From the NCBI GenBank assembly GCA_030651895.1, contig JAUSBR010000002.1, forward strand, positions 62,001-126,000: a stretch of 64,000 bases of DNA, read 5' to 3'. This stretch comes from Sideroxyarcus sp. Its GTDB lineage: Bacteria > Pseudomonadota > Gammaproteobacteria > Burkholderiales > Gallionellaceae. The position numbers and the translations under genes were made by a program. The notes below the pieces were generated by a model. It made no database searches. It had not been told where the DNA came from and worked only from the letters and a program-made list of their open reading frames with translations. The first letter of the stretch is position 1; every line of letters begins with the position of its first letter. Below, in pieces: positions 1 to 9,335 of this stretch.

Positions 1-163
1 TCTGGCGCGCTTCCAGTCGGCACTCACCCAGCGGGGGTATACTGTCACAGCCGAGAAGATGCCTCTGGACGTCAGCTCCCGGGGCATCATCAGCGGCGAT
101 ATCCAGAGCAACAGCAGTTCGGCCCAGTTCACGCTGAAGATCATCTGGAGGCAGAAAGAATGA
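1..163 (+). CDS. Pilus/secretion assembly protein, C-terminal end (partial)
   Basis: The window opens inside a reading frame (codons from base 2) that ends at TGA 161-163, leaving 53 C-terminal residues. The stop overlaps the ATG of the next gene (ATGA), so the two are translationally coupled. The fragment is polar with alternating beta-strand-like residues and ends in IIWRQKE. From the neighbours (PilO-like, MshK/PilP-like, pseudopilins) it is probably a PilN- or MshI-type inner-membrane assembly component. That is inferred from position only; the fragment carries no diagnostic motif. Confidence 0.6.
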   Translation, partial: LARFQSALTQRGYTVTAEKMPLDVSSRGIISGDIQSNSSSAQFTLKIIWRQKE

Positions 164-756
164 GTTTCTCCAAAGACGACCTGCCCTTTCTCAAATTGAG
201 CCTTGGTGCCCTCGCGCTCAGCATCGCGCTCGCCGCCGGCATGATTACGTACAGCGACAGTTACCTGGCCAAATCCCAGCAGGCCCGCGCAGACGCACAA
301 AAACATCTCCTGGATGCACGCGCCCAGCTGGTCGCCGCCCAAGGCGATCAGGAGAACATGTCATCCTATTCGCAGGAATATCTCTCCCTGCAAAATCAGA
401 AAGTCATCGGCGCCGAGCAGCGCCTCGACTGGATGGAAGGCATGGAGAAACTGCGTCAGCAGGGCTTCGTGCTCGACTTCAAATACACCATTTCCCCGCA
501 GCAGGGCTATGTACCCAATCCCCCTGTCGATGCGGGCAACTTCCAGCTCAACCGCAGCAATATGTCGATGCAGATCGACCTGCTGCATGAAGAACAGCTG
601 CTGCAATTCTTCACCGCCCTGCACTCGCAACTGAATGGCTGGTTCATGCTCGACGGCTGCACTCTCACCCGCGCAACTGCGGGTGTTGAAAGCACCCCGC
701 TCAAGGCGGAATGCAGCGGCGGCTGGTTCACCATGAAGAACAGGAACATGCCATGA
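160..756 (+). CDS. PilO-like inner-membrane pilus assembly protein
   Basis: The protein has 198 residues: a short cytoplasmic N-terminus, one transmembrane helix (about residues 13-31, LSLGALALSIALAAGMI), a Gln/Ala-rich coiled coil (about 35-95) and a periplasmic beta-rich domain. This is the layout of PilO/GspM-type alignment-complex proteins, although sequence similarity is weak by eye. GGAGG lies 9 bases upstream of the ATG. The start overlaps the preceding gene by ATGA and the end overlaps the following gene by ATGA, so the set behaves as one operon. It would link the inner-membrane platform to the periplasmic PilP/MshK-like protein. The family assignment rests on topology and context. 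Confidence 0.7.
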   Translation: MSFSKDDLPFLKLSLGALALSIALAAGMITYSDSYLAKSQQARADAQKHLLDARAQLVAAQGDQENMSSYSQEYLSLQNQKVIGAEQRLDWMEGMEKLRQQGFVLDFKYTISPQQGYVPNPPVDAGNFQLNRSNMSMQIDLLHEEQLLQFFTALHSQLNGWFMLDGCTLTRATAGVESTPLKAECSGGWFTMKNRNMP

Positions 757-1118
757 ACAAGTTCCTGATCACCCTATCCCTGCTCGCGGCGTTCCCGGCG
801 GTCCAGGCCGGCGAACTGGGACGCCTGTTCAATACACCGCAACAGCGGCAGCAAATGGAATTCCAGGAAGCCAACGACATCGAAGACAACGGCGGCGGCA
901 GCAGCACACCCAACTACATCATCGTCAACGGCGTGGTGCAGAAGCAGGGCGGCAACCGCGTCATCTGGGTCAACGGTGCCGCGCAAGCCGCAGAACGCGG
1001 CAACGACAAGACACCCGCTTCCGTCTCGGTCACCGTTCCCGGAAAAAGCACACCGCAGCATGTCAAAGTGGGACAAAAGATCCTGCTCGAACAGCCGGCA
1101 GAGCAGCCCGGCGAATAG
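753..1118 (+). CDS. Periplasmic PilP/MshK-like pilus assembly protein
   Basis: This 121-residue protein has a clear signal peptide (MNKFLITLSLLAAFPAVQA, cleaved near residue 19). The mature part contains IIVNGVVQKQGGNRVIWVNG followed by a second short beta unit. NGVV...VWVNG is the pattern of MshK/PilP-type proteins that bridge inner-membrane PilO to the outer-membrane secretin. The ATG at 753 overlaps the upstream stop (ATGA) and gives a proper signal peptide, so I prefer it to the in-frame ATG further upstream. The protein is probably periplasmic and a partner of the PilO-like protein encoded before it. Confidence 0.7.
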   Translation: MNKFLITLSLLAAFPAVQAGELGRLFNTPQQRQQMEFQEANDIEDNGGGSSTPNYIIVNGVVQKQGGNRVIWVNGAAQAAERGNDKTPASVSVTVPGKSTPQHVKVGQKILLEQPAEQPGE

Positions 1119-1127
1119 AGGCAGACC

Positions 1128-2693
1128 ATGCCTGCCTGCCGCTCCTCCCTTCGACAGCAACATGGTGGCGCGTTCATCGTGATGCTGGTCATCATGATCC
1201 TCGGTATCACCACCGTGCTGGTCGGCGCCCTGACCGGCGCAGGGCAGATGGCTGCCAACAACATCAAATCCGGCGAAGCGCTGTCCCAGGCCAGGGATGC
1301 CCTGATCGCTTATGCGGTGAGCGATACGAACCGACCAGGTGAATTGACGTGCCCGGATTTAGACAACGATGGCTCCGCCGATTTCACTGGTGGTTTTGGC
1401 AGTCCCTGCACCAACTATGTTGGCAGGCTGCCATGGAAAACACTGGGCATCCCCGATCTGCGTGATGCATCCGGCGAGCGTCTCTGGTATGCATTGTCCG
1501 ATCCATTCCATGCTGGTGGAGCTGCCACACTGAACAGCGAAACCGCCGGCACGATCAGCCTCTCGGGCAACGTCACAGCCAACAATCTGATCGCCATCGT
1601 CTTCGCGCCGGGGCGCCCGCTGCCCACGCTGAATCAGAGCCGCTCGGTGGCTGATGAGAATACGGCAGCGAACTATCTCGAAAGCATCTTGGTTTCGCCC
1701 ACCAGCTTCCGGCAACTCGCGCCGAACGACCATGAGGGTGGCGCATACACCTACAACGACCAGTTGGTCTACATCGGCCACGACCACCTGTTGCCGCTGA
1801 TCGAAAAGCGCATCGTGCGCGAAGCGAAGAAATGTCTCGACACCTACGCAGCCACATCGGCGAGCAAGTACCCCTGGGCCGCGCCGGTCTCCACCGGCGC
1901 CTATGTCACCACGCCCAACACCCTGTTCGGCCGGATACCGACCGACCCGACCTACAACATCTATACACCCAGCGATCCCTGGGTCATCGACATGCTGGAC
2001 TACATCGACGACTTGCAGGCCGCGCTGGATGCGTACGCCGCAAACAACAACGCGACCACCAGGAGCAATCTCGACACCGCGGGGGATAATCTCAACGATA
2101 TCGCCGATGACATCATCGATGCCACCACCCCCGCCTACTCTTCCGAGATCGTCACCGTTGCCACGCCGGCCAGAACTGCGGGTAGCCGCGCCGAGCACCT
2201 GGCGGATGGCGATGTCGGCTATACGGTGGCGGGCGTACAAAGCAAGATCGACTCGGCCAATGCCGCGCTGGCTGCCATCCCCGGCAGCCCGGAAGATGCC
2301 TCCATGTCCGCCACCTGGCCAGCAGGTTGCTTTGCCGCCGGCACTTACTGGGATCAATGGAAGAGTCTGGTCTTTTACCAGATCGACCAGAAATTCAAGC
2401 CCAACGGCACAACCACCGCCTGCAGCAATGATTGCCTGTCCATCAACGGCTCCGGCAACCCGAACGGCGGCTCGGGCAATTACCGCGCTGCCGTCGTCAT
2501 CGCGGGCAGGATCGTGGGCGGCCAGACCAGGGCGGCGCAGACCGTGGACCAATATCTCGAACTGAACAACCAGACCAACAAGAGCAACCCACCGACCAAC
2601 CTGACGTTCGATACCTATCGCATCTCCGATTCGAACTTCTCGACACTGAATGACCAGGTGTTGTGCCTGGATGGGAATACCAATTGCAATTAA
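1128..2693 (+). CDS. Large PilX/PilV-like minor pseudopilin
   Basis: A 521-residue protein with a hydrophobic segment at residues 14-36 (GAFIVMLVIMILGITTVLVG) of the PilX N-terminal type. A helix with ARDALIAYAV follows, then a Cys-containing module with the motif LPWKTLGIPD near residue 100, and a long C-terminal region with more Cys residues. There is no canonical G-FxxxE prepilinase site; HGG-AFIVM is the nearest candidate. The LPWKTLG module recurs in the next gene, which argues for a paralogous pair. It starts 9 bases after the upstream stop. It is probably a tip or minor subunit of the pilus machine encoded here. The large C-terminal part matches nothing I recognise. Confidence 0.7.
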   Translation: MPACRSSLRQQHGGAFIVMLVIMILGITTVLVGALTGAGQMAANNIKSGEALSQARDALIAYAVSDTNRPGELTCPDLDNDGSADFTGGFGSPCTNYVGRLPWKTLGIPDLRDASGERLWYALSDPFHAGGAATLNSETAGTISLSGNVTANNLIAIVFAPGRPLPTLNQSRSVADENTAANYLESILVSPTSFRQLAPNDHEGGAYTYNDQLVYIGHDHLLPLIEKRIVREAKKCLDTYAATSASKYPWAAPVSTGAYVTTPNTLFGRIPTDPTYNIYTPSDPWVIDMLDYIDDLQAALDAYAANNNATTRSNLDTAGDNLNDIADDIIDATTPAYSSEIVTVATPARTAGSRAEHLADGDVGYTVAGVQSKIDSANAALAAIPGSPEDASMSATWPAGCFAAGTYWDQWKSLVFYQIDQKFKPNGTTTACSNDCLSINGSGNPNGGSGNYRAAVVIAGRIVGGQTRAAQTVDQYLELNNQTNKSNPPTNLTFDTYRISDSNFSTLNDQVLCLDGNTNCN

Positions 2694-3400
2694 AACATCC
2701 ACACCTCATGTCAGGCTTCAGCCTGGTCGAAATGGCCGTCGTTCTGGCCATCGTTGCGCTGCTGATGGGCGGCCTGCTGCCGATGCTGTCAGGGCAGCAG
2801 GAACGCGCGCAAAGGAATGAGACGCGCCAGCAGATGGAAGAGATTCGGCAGGCGCTGATCGGGTTTGCTGTCGTCAACGGCCGCTTGCCCTGTCCGACCG
2901 ATCCGACCATCACCGATCCGACCCACGCCGATTACGGATCGGAAAGAGCAGACTGCTCGGCAGCGCCGACCGAAGAAGGTTATCTGCCATGGAAGACACT
3001 GGGAGTGAGCGAGATCGATGCCTGGGGCACCAAGCGTAGCGCGATAGCCCAGCCCTGGAACGGTTACTGGCGTTACCGCGTCAATCGCAACTTTGCCAAC
3101 ACAGCCGCGCTCATCACGATGACGACATCGCCAAGTGCGGCTGACGCACTGGTGGTCCAGGAACGGAATGGCACCCAGATCACTTCGAACACGGAGAACC
3201 CGGTCGCCATCGTCTTCTCGGCCGGCCCCGACCTGACTCCCAACGGAGAGAACGGGGATGCCTTCGAGGCTGCATCTGGAACCTATGTGGGCGATACTCC
3301 GGGCTCCCTGCCGGATGGCACCCAGTATGACGATATGCTTGTCTGGATATCGCGCCCGCAGATCATCAACCGCTTGGTCGCGACGGGAAAACTGCCCTAG
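2663..3400 (+). CDS. Type IV prepilin-like minor pseudopilin
   Basis: The protein has a type III prepilin signal, [20 protein letters not shown], with processing expected between Gly and Phe and Glu at mature position 5. The mature part contains [17 protein letters not shown] and then [15 protein letters not shown], the same module as the preceding gene. The start is uncertain. ATG 2663 has AGGTG upstream and overlaps the previous gene by 31 bases. TTG 2684 would give an 11-residue leader ([11 protein letters not shown]) and ATG 2708 a 3-residue one. It converges with cysS and overlaps its end by 4 bases. Membrane/periplasmic pilus subunit; last gene of the operon. Confidence 0.8.
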   Translation: MPGWEYQLQLKHPHLMSGFSLVEMAVVLAIVALLMGGLLPMLSGQQERAQRNETRQQMEEIRQALIGFAVVNGRLPCPTDPTITDPTHADYGSERADCSAAPTEEGYLPWKTLGVSEIDAWGTKRSAIAQPWNGYWRYRVNRNFANTAALITMTTSPSAADALVVQERNGTQITSNTENPVAIVFSAGPDLTPNGENGDAFEAASGTYVGDTPGSLPDGTQYDDMLVWISRPQIINRLVATGKLP

Positions 3401-4773
3401 GCTCTGCGCCAGCTCGTGCCCTGCGCGGTATCTTCCAGCACGATACCCGCGTCCAGCAGTTCCTTGCGTATGCGGTCCGCCTCGGCGAAGTTCTTCGCTT
3501 TCTTGGCGGCGATGCGCGCTTCGATCTGAGCATCGATCGCGGCATCATCCAACCCGCCATCACTTGAGTCACCCTGCAGGAATTGCTGTGCGTCTCGCTG
3601 CAGCAGACCGAGTACTCCGGCCAGAGACCTGAGTTGCGCCGCTGCCTGTGCAGACTGACTGCGGTTCACTTCGTTGGCGAGGTCGAACAGGACAGCAACG
3701 GCTTCGGGGGTGTTGAGATCATCATCCATGGCAGCCTTGAAACGCTGTGCATGCGCTTCGTTCCAATCCACTTCCACAGCGGCAGGTGACAGCTTCAACG
3801 CGGTATACAAACGCGTCAGCGCGCCCTTGGCATCGTCCAGATGCTGGTCGGAATAGTTCAGCGGGCTGCGGTAGTGCGCGCGCAGGATGAAGAAGCGCAC
3901 GACTTCGGCATCGTATTTTTTCAGAACTTCGCGGATGGTGAAGAAGTTGCCCAGGCTCTTGGACATCTTTTCGTTGTCCACACGCACGAAGCCGTTGTGC
4001 ATCCAGTAGTTCACGTACTGGCACTGGTGTGCGCCTTCACTCTGCGCGATCTCGTTCTCGTGGTGCGGGAACTGCAGGTCGGCACCGCCGCCGTGGATGT
4101 CGAAATGATTGCCCAGCAATTCGGAACCCATCGCCGAACATTCGATGTGCCAGCCGGGACGACCCTTGCCCCACTTGGAATCCCATTTCACTTCGTCCGC
4201 CTCGGAATCCTTGGCGTGTTTCCACAGCACGAAGTCGAGCGGGTCGTGCTTGTCCGATGCGACTTCCACGCGTTCGCCCGCACGCAGGTCTTCCAGCGAT
4301 TTGCCGGAAAGTTTGCCGTAACCTTCGAACTTGCGCACCGCGTAGTTCACGTCGCCATCGGCCGCTTTGTAGGCCAGACCGTTCTTCTCCAGCTGTTCGA
4401 TCATCTCCAGCATCTGCGGCACATATTGCGTGGCGCGCGGCTCATGGTCGGGGCGCTGCACACCGAGCGCATCGGCATCCTCGTGCATGGCGTCGATGAA
4501 ACGCTGGGTGAGCGTGTGGATGGATTCCTTGTTCTCGGCCGCGCGCTTGATGATCTTGTCGTCGATGTCGGTGATGTTGCGCACGTAGGTCACGTCGTAA
4601 CCGCTCGCCTTCAGCCAGCGCTGCACCATGTCGAACACCACCATCACGCGCGCATGGCCGAGGTGACAATAGTCGTACACCGTCATTCCGCACACATACA
4701 TGCGGACCGCATTCGGTGTGATGGGTTTGAAGTCCTGCTTGTCGCGGGCGAGGGTGTTATAGATTTTTAACAT
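3397..4773 (-). CDS. cysS: Cysteine--tRNA ligase
   Basis: A 458-residue class I aminoacyl-tRNA synthetase that charges tRNA-Cys in the cytoplasm. The HIGH motif is HLGH at about residue 38 and the KMSKS loop is present as KMSKS near residue 267. Zinc ligands are visible as the Cys of YVCGMT, the Cys of GWHIECSAM, and His/Glu of PHHENE. Length is normal. The gene is monocistronic by position: it converges with the pilin operon (4-base overlap of stops) and lies downstream of a toxin-antitoxin pair on the same strand. No strong Shine-Dalgarno is visible before the ATG. Confidence 0.98.
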   Translation of the reverse strand: MLKIYNTLARDKQDFKPITPNAVRMYVCGMTVYDYCHLGHARVMVVFDMVQRWLKASGYDVTYVRNITDIDDKIIKRAAENKESIHTLTQRFIDAMHEDADALGVQRPDHEPRATQYVPQMLEMIEQLEKNGLAYKAADGDVNYAVRKFEGYGKLSGKSLEDLRAGERVEVASDKHDPLDFVLWKHAKDSEADEVKWDSKWGKGRPGWHIECSAMGSELLGNHFDIHGGGADLQFPHHENEIAQSEGAHQCQYVNYWMHNGFVRVDNEKMSKSLGNFFTIREVLKKYDAEVVRFFILRAHYRSPLNYSDQHLDDAKGALTRLYTALKLSPAAVEVDWNEAHAQRFKAAMDDDLNTPEAVAVLFDLANEVNRSQSAQAAAQLRSLAGVLGLLQRDAQQFLQGDSSDGGLDDAAIDAQIEARIAAKKAKNFAEADRIRKELLDAGIVLEDTAQGTSWRRA

Positions 4774-4820
4774 GAATATTCTGCTGTTTTCTGAGGTGAC
4801 GCCGGAATGGATGTCACCGA

Positions 4821-5123
4821 TTATTGACTTGGAGCTCGCTCAACCCAGTAATCCGGTCGACGATGTTGATGGGAAACCGCCAGAATCCAGACATCCTCTC
4901 CGCGAACGACGTAGCGCAACGTATAAGGAAAGCGATTCATCACATAACGCCGCACATCCTGGAGTTCAACGGGAAACAATAAAGGGGCGCCTGCTATTCT
5001 GAGTACGCCTTCGCGCACGTCACTTTTGAAACGTTCACCCAAGCCGACCTGTTGCTGCTCATACCACTCACAGGCATCAAGCAGCTCAATATTTGCTGCT
5101 TCAGCAAACCTGATCCGCATCAC
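4821..5123 (-). CDS. ParE/RelE-superfamily toxin
   Basis: A 100-residue basic protein of the ParE/RelE toxin superfamily. The N-terminal [21 protein letters not shown] matches the helical hairpin of the family, and the C-terminal half has the strand pattern [27 protein letters not shown], ending in the usual HxxRxPxYW. ParE-type toxins usually poison gyrase and RelE-type ones cleave mRNA; which applies cannot be read here. The start is either GTG 5123, overlapping the antitoxin stop as GTGA, or ATG 5120. It is the second gene of the pair, directly coupled to the antitoxin. Confidence 0.88.
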   Translation of the reverse strand: MMRIRFAEAANIELLDACEWYEQQQVGLGERFKSDVREGVLRIAGAPLLFPVELQDVRRYVMNRFPYTLRYVVRGEDVWILAVSHQHRRPDYWVERAPSQ

Positions 5124-5329
5124 TTATCGCCGAACACGGCTTCAAATGGAAGTGTCTTCATGCGTCCATCGTCACACGCCTTCGCCCTTTGCAGGGCTTC
5201 TTCTGCCCAAACATGATCGACCTCGGGGTCGGACTTATCCAGACTTTGCATGATCTGCTCAACGACCTCGTAGCGCTCGGAAGCCTTTAACTGCAGCGCC
5301 ATATCAATGATTTCACTTTTCCCCATCAT
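5120..5329 (-). CDS. Antitoxin of the addiction-module family
   Basis: A 69-residue acidic protein with an N-terminal helix (SEIIDMALQLKASERYEVVEQIMQSL) and a C-terminal WAEEALQRAKA segment. This is the pattern of the small putative addiction-module component family that pairs with ParE/RelE toxins. It precedes and overlaps the toxin gene (GTGA), the usual antitoxin-first order. AGGAGGC lies upstream of its ATG. It would bind and neutralise the toxin in the cytoplasm and probably repress its own promoter. It starts 13 bases downstream of the glnS stop on the same strand, so read-through from glnS may add to its expression. Confidence 0.87.
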   Translation of the reverse strand: MMGKSEIIDMALQLKASERYEVVEQIMQSLDKSDPEVDHVWAEEALQRAKACDDGRMKTLPFEAVFGDK

Positions 5330-5342
5330 TGCCTCCTGTAGC

Positions 5343-7022
5343 TCAATTCTGCTCTTTTGCCCATGAATCTCGCAATGTCACGGTGCGATTAAATACCAGC
5401 TTACCACTTGCTTGGTGGTCGCGCCGGTCGGTCACAAAATAGCCCAGACGCTCAAACTGGTAGTGCGTTTCCGGCGCTGCGTCCTTAACGCTGCTTTCCA
5501 CCCAGCCCTGCACCACGGTGAGCGAGGCCGGATTCAGATGCGTACAGAAATCCACATCACGGTCGCCGTCCGGCTCCGGTATGGTGAACAGGCGGTCGTA
5601 GAGACGAATCTCGGCGGGCAACGCATGTTCGCGCGACAAAAAGTGGATCACGCCCTTGACCTTGCGCCCTTCCGGATTCTTGCCCAGCGTGTCGTGGTCG
5701 ATGCTGCACTTGAGCTCAATCACCTTGCCGGAAGCGTCTTTCACCGCTTCATTGCAGCGCATCACATAGCTGTGACGCAGGCGGATCTCGCCGCCCAGCG
5801 TGAGACGTTTCCAGCCTGCAGGCGGCACTTCGGCGAAGTCATCCGCTTCGATGAACAGTTCTTTACCGAACGGCACGACGCGTTTGCCCAGCTCGGGCAT
5901 GTTCGGGTGGAAATCTGCCTCGCGCGCCAACGCGCCTTCGGCATTGGTGATGGTGACCTTGAGCGGGTTGATGATGGCCATCACGCGCGGGGCGCGCAAT
6001 TCCAGGTCTTCGCGGATCGCGCCTTCCATGACGGCCATGTCCACGCTGTTCTCGCTCTTGGAGACGCCTATGCGCTTGGCGAATTCGCGAATGCCTTCCG
6101 GTGTGTAGCCGCGGCGGCGCATGCCGGAAATCGTAGGCATGCGCGGATCGTCCCAGCCGCTCACCTTCTTCTCGTTCACCAGTTGCAACAGCTTGCGCTT
6201 GCTGGTGATGGTGTAGTGCAGTTCCAGTCGCGAGAATTCGTACTGGCGCGGATGGCAGGGAATGGTGATGTTGTCCAGCACCCAGTCGTACAACGGGCGG
6301 TGATCTTCGAACTCCAGCGTACAGATGGAATGGGTGATGCCTTCCAGCGCGTCGGAGATGCAGTGGGTGTAGTCGTACATCGGGTAGATGCACCACTTGT
6401 CGCCGGTGCGGATGTGGTGGGCGCGCTTGATGCGGTAGATCACCGGGTCGCGCATGTTGATGTTGGGCGAGCTCATGTCGATCTTGGCGCGCAGCACCAT
6501 GGCGCCGTCGGCGAATTCGCCGTTCTTCATGCGCGTGAACAGGTCCAAGTTCTCTTTGGCCGAACGGTCGCGGTTCGGGCTGTTCTTGCCGGGCTGGGTC
6601 AGCGTGCCGCGGTATTCGCGCATCTGCTCCGGCGTAAGGTCATCCACATAGGCCAAGCCTTTGTTAATGAGCTCGACCGCAAAATCGTACAGCGCGTCGA
6701 AATAATCCGAGGCCCAGCGCACTTCGCCGTTCCACTGGAAGCCCAGCCAGCGCACGTCGTCCTGGATGGATTGTGCGTATTCCGCGTTTTCCTTCTCGGG
6801 GTTGGTGTCGTCGAAGCGCAGGTTGCATTTGCCCTGGTAATCCTTGGCCAATCCGAAGTTGAGGCAGATGGATTTTGCGTGGCCGACGTGCAGATAACCG
6901 TTCGGCTCGGGCGGGAAGCGCGTGACGATGCTCTGATGCTTGCCGGAAGCCAGGTCGGCATCGATGATGGTGCGGATGAAATTGGAAACGGGGGCGGCGG
7001 TTGTGGGCTCTTTGCTGCTCAT
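5343..7022 (-). CDS. glnS: Glutamine--tRNA ligase
   Basis: This 559-residue class I synthetase charges tRNA-Gln. Visible features are the HIGH-type motif [14 protein letters not shown] (about residues 37-50), FDDTNPEKE, the GlnRS-specific [16 protein letters not shown], and the KMSKS-type loop TSKRKL. The C-terminal anticodon-binding beta-barrels (about 345-559) are intact. Length is typical for bacterial GlnRS. It is divergent from the TPR gene at 7184, with a 161-base intergenic region between them. Confidence 0.98.
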   Translation of the reverse strand: MSSKEPTTAAPVSNFIRTIIDADLASGKHQSIVTRFPPEPNGYLHVGHAKSICLNFGLAKDYQGKCNLRFDDTNPEKENAEYAQSIQDDVRWLGFQWNGEVRWASDYFDALYDFAVELINKGLAYVDDLTPEQMREYRGTLTQPGKNSPNRDRSAKENLDLFTRMKNGEFADGAMVLRAKIDMSSPNINMRDPVIYRIKRAHHIRTGDKWCIYPMYDYTHCISDALEGITHSICTLEFEDHRPLYDWVLDNITIPCHPRQYEFSRLELHYTITSKRKLLQLVNEKKVSGWDDPRMPTISGMRRRGYTPEGIREFAKRIGVSKSENSVDMAVMEGAIREDLELRAPRVMAIINPLKVTITNAEGALAREADFHPNMPELGKRVVPFGKELFIEADDFAEVPPAGWKRLTLGGEIRLRHSYVMRCNEAVKDASGKVIELKCSIDHDTLGKNPEGRKVKGVIHFLSREHALPAEIRLYDRLFTIPEPDGDRDVDFCTHLNPASLTVVQGWVESSVKDAAPETHYQFERLGYFVTDRRDHQASGKLVFNRTVTLRDSWAKEQN

Positions 7023-7122
7023 TTTGGCTTAAAAAAGTGTCGGCGATGAAGGTGCGGAATTCTACCTGAAAATAACCCCCTCCAGACCCGGCGCAAACCG
7101 TGTGAGTCAGGCGCTTATTTGA

Positions 7123-7128
7123 TAGAAT
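7123..7128 (+). promoter_or_regulatory. Candidate extended -10 promoter for the 7184 gene
   Basis: TAGAAT at 7123-7128 is preceded by TG plus one base (7120-7122), an extended -10 element. It lies about 55 bases upstream of the ATG at 7184. No convincing -35 box is seen. This is pattern recognition only. Confidence 0.35.
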
Positions 7129-7183
7129 CGCGGCTCCCCGGATGGACTTGACCGCCGGACTCTCTTCGGAACATTTGCACGCA

Positions 7184-8170
7184 ATGAACAAGATCAAAAA
7201 AGTTAGCCGTATCGCCGCGCTGTGCGCATTCCTGTCAGTCTCTTTCGCCGCTCAGGCCGACGACATCCAGGATGCCAACAAGCTGTTCAAACAGGGGCTA
7301 CACGCGCAGGCGATGGAGAAGGTCAACACCGTCCTCGCCGGCAAACCGAAAGATGCGCAGGCGCGCTTCCTCAAGGGTCTGATCCAGACCGAACAGGGCA
7401 ATACCAACGAGGCCATCGCGACCTTCACCGGCCTGACCGAGGATTATCCCGAGCTGCCCGAGCCCTACAACAACCTCGCCGTGATCTATGCCGGCCAGGG
7501 CCAGTACGAAAAAGCCAAGGTCGCACTGGAGATGGCGATCCGCACCCACCCGACCTATGCCACCGCGCACGAGAACCTCGGCGACATCTACGCCAAGATG
7601 GCCAGCCAGGCCTATGACCGCGCGCTGCAATTGGAAAAGAGCAATACCGGCACCCAGACCAAACTGGCACTGATTCGCGAACTGTTCGGCGACAACGCCA
7701 AGACCGCCCGCACCGGCAAGACCACCGTGGTCGCCGCTGCCGAGCCCGCCGTGATTGTGCCCCCCGCCGCTGCCGTGAAGAAACCCGAGCCTGCCGCCGC
7801 GACCAAGCCCGAGACCGCTGCCGCCGACCCTGCTGCCGAGGTGGCGAAAGCCATCCAGACATGGGCCGCCGCCTGGTCAGCCAAGGACAGCAAGAAATAC
7901 CTGTCCTTCTACGCCAAGGAGTTCAAGACCCCTGACGGCATGAGCCGCAGCGCCTGGGAGACGCAGCGCAAGCAGCGCATCGCCGCGCCCAAGTCGATCA
8001 AGGTCGAAGTGCGCGATGCCAAGGTCAAGCTGGCCGATGCCAGCCACGCCACTATCTCGTTCCGCCAGAGCTACCGCGCCAGTCACCTGAACAGCCAGTC
8101 CAGCAAGTTGCTGGATATGGTGAAGGTGGATGGCCAATGGCTGATCGCGGCCGAGCACTCGGGCAAGTAG
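7184..8170 (+). CDS. Periplasmic TPR protein with C-terminal NTF2-like domain
   Basis: A 328-residue protein starting at ATG 7184 (MNKIKKVSR), which gives a signal peptide cleaved near AAQA. At least three tetratricopeptide repeats follow (DANKLFKQGLHAQAMEKV, LPEPYNNLAVIYAGQGQYEKA, ATAHENLGDIYAKMA). Then come an Ala/Pro/Lys-rich linker and a C-terminal domain (about 230-328, IQTWAAAWSAKDSKKYLSFY...) of the NTF2/SnoaL-like kind found with L,D-transpeptidases. The next gene, 4 bases downstream, encodes an L,D-transpeptidase with the same C-terminal domain, so the two are probably co-transcribed and act together in peptidoglycan or envelope remodelling. Confidence 0.85.
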   Translation: MNKIKKVSRIAALCAFLSVSFAAQADDIQDANKLFKQGLHAQAMEKVNTVLAGKPKDAQARFLKGLIQTEQGNTNEAIATFTGLTEDYPELPEPYNNLAVIYAGQGQYEKAKVALEMAIRTHPTYATAHENLGDIYAKMASQAYDRALQLEKSNTGTQTKLALIRELFGDNAKTARTGKTTVVAAAEPAVIVPPAAAVKKPEPAAATKPETAAADPAAEVAKAIQTWAAAWSAKDSKKYLSFYAKEFKTPDGMSRSAWETQRKQRIAAPKSIKVEVRDAKVKLADASHATISFRQSYRASHLNSQSSKLLDMVKVDGQWLIAAEHSGK

Positions 8171-8174
8171 ATCC

Positions 8175-9335
8175 ATGCGCAACATCGCCAGTCTCCTGTT
8201 GATCGGCTCTTTCGCTCTCCCCGCGCTGGCGGAGACGCCCTCGCGCGATCTGGAACTGGGATTGGCCAAGAGCCTGCAGGCGGTGCGCGAGAACCGCCTG
8301 GACGTGGCGCTGAACGAAGTCGATTCGCTGCTCAAGCTCAACCCCAACTTCAAACTGGCGCAACTGGTCCGGGGCGACCTGCTGCTGGCGCGCTCCAAAC
8401 CGATCGGCGATTTCGGTGCTGCCCCCAACGCGCCGCGCGACCGCGTGCAGGACCTGCGCGAGGAAGCCAATGCGCGCCTGCAGCGCGTGCAGCAACAGCA
8501 GCCCATCGCCGTGCCCAAATATCTGTGGCAACTCTCGCCCAAGCAGCGTTACGCGGTGGTGGTGGACACCAGCAAGTCGACGCTCTACCTGTACGAGAAC
8601 GTGAAGGGCGAACCGCGCTACGTGGCCGACTTCTACATCAGCGTCGGCAAGAAGGGCGCGGACAAGATCGTCGAGGGCGACCAGAAGACTCCGCTCGGCG
8701 TGTACTTCGTCAACCAGCATCTGACCAAAGACAAGCTCACTGATTTCTACGGTTCTGGCGCCTACCCGATCAGTTACCCGAACGAGTGGGACAAGCGTCT
8801 GGGACGCAACGGCCACGGCATCTGGCTGCACGGTACGCCCTCCGACACCTATAGTCGCCCACCGCTGGCCAGCAACGGTTGCGTGGTACTCAACAACGAC
8901 GACCTCACCCATCTGGGCAGCCATATCCAGGTCGGCGTCACCCCGGTGATCATCACCCGCAAGATGGACTGGATGGCCGATGACGACCTCAGTGATCGCG
9001 ATGCGCTGCTGAAGTCGATCGAACAATGGCGCAACGACTGGTCCAGCCGCGACACCGAGAACTATCTTTCCCACTATGCCAGGGACTTCTCCACCGGAAC
9101 CGTGACCCTGCCCGCGTTCGCGCAGCAGAAACGTCTGGTCAATTCCGGCAAGACCTGGATCAAAGTCAAGCTGTCCGACCTCAGCGTATTCCCCTATCCC
9201 AACCAGCCGGACATGGTGGTGGTGAATTTCGAGCAGGATTACGAAAGCAACAACCTGTCCAACCGCATGCACAAGCGCCAGTACTGGATGAAACGCGACG
9301 GGCGCTGGCAGATCGTCTATGAAGGAGCCGCATAA
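8175..9335 (+). CDS. L,D-transpeptidase (YkuD domain) with NTF2-like tail
   Basis: A 386-residue secreted protein with a signal peptide (MRNIASLLLIGSFALPALA). An N-terminal helical region is followed by a YkuD catalytic domain (about 135-265) with IWLHGTP and SNGCVVLNNDD, which hold the catalytic His and Cys of the HxxGxx...SxGC family signature. The C-terminal domain (about 275-386, IEQWRNDWSSRDTENYLSHY) is NTF2/Cds6-like, as in the preceding gene. Family members form 3-3 peptidoglycan cross-links or attach or release proteins at meso-DAP. Localisation is periplasmic. It shares an operon with the TPR gene and abuts the cyclophilin gene. Confidence 0.9.
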   Translation: MRNIASLLLIGSFALPALAETPSRDLELGLAKSLQAVRENRLDVALNEVDSLLKLNPNFKLAQLVRGDLLLARSKPIGDFGAAPNAPRDRVQDLREEANARLQRVQQQQPIAVPKYLWQLSPKQRYAVVVDTSKSTLYLYENVKGEPRYVADFYISVGKKGADKIVEGDQKTPLGVYFVNQHLTKDKLTDFYGSGAYPISYPNEWDKRLGRNGHGIWLHGTPSDTYSRPPLASNGCVVLNNDDLTHLGSHIQVGVTPVIITRKMDWMADDDLSDRDALLKSIEQWRNDWSSRDTENYLSHYARDFSTGTVTLPAFAQQKRLVNSGKTWIKVKLSDLSVFPYPNQPDMVVVNFEQDYESNNLSNRMHKRQYWMKRDGRWQIVYEGAA

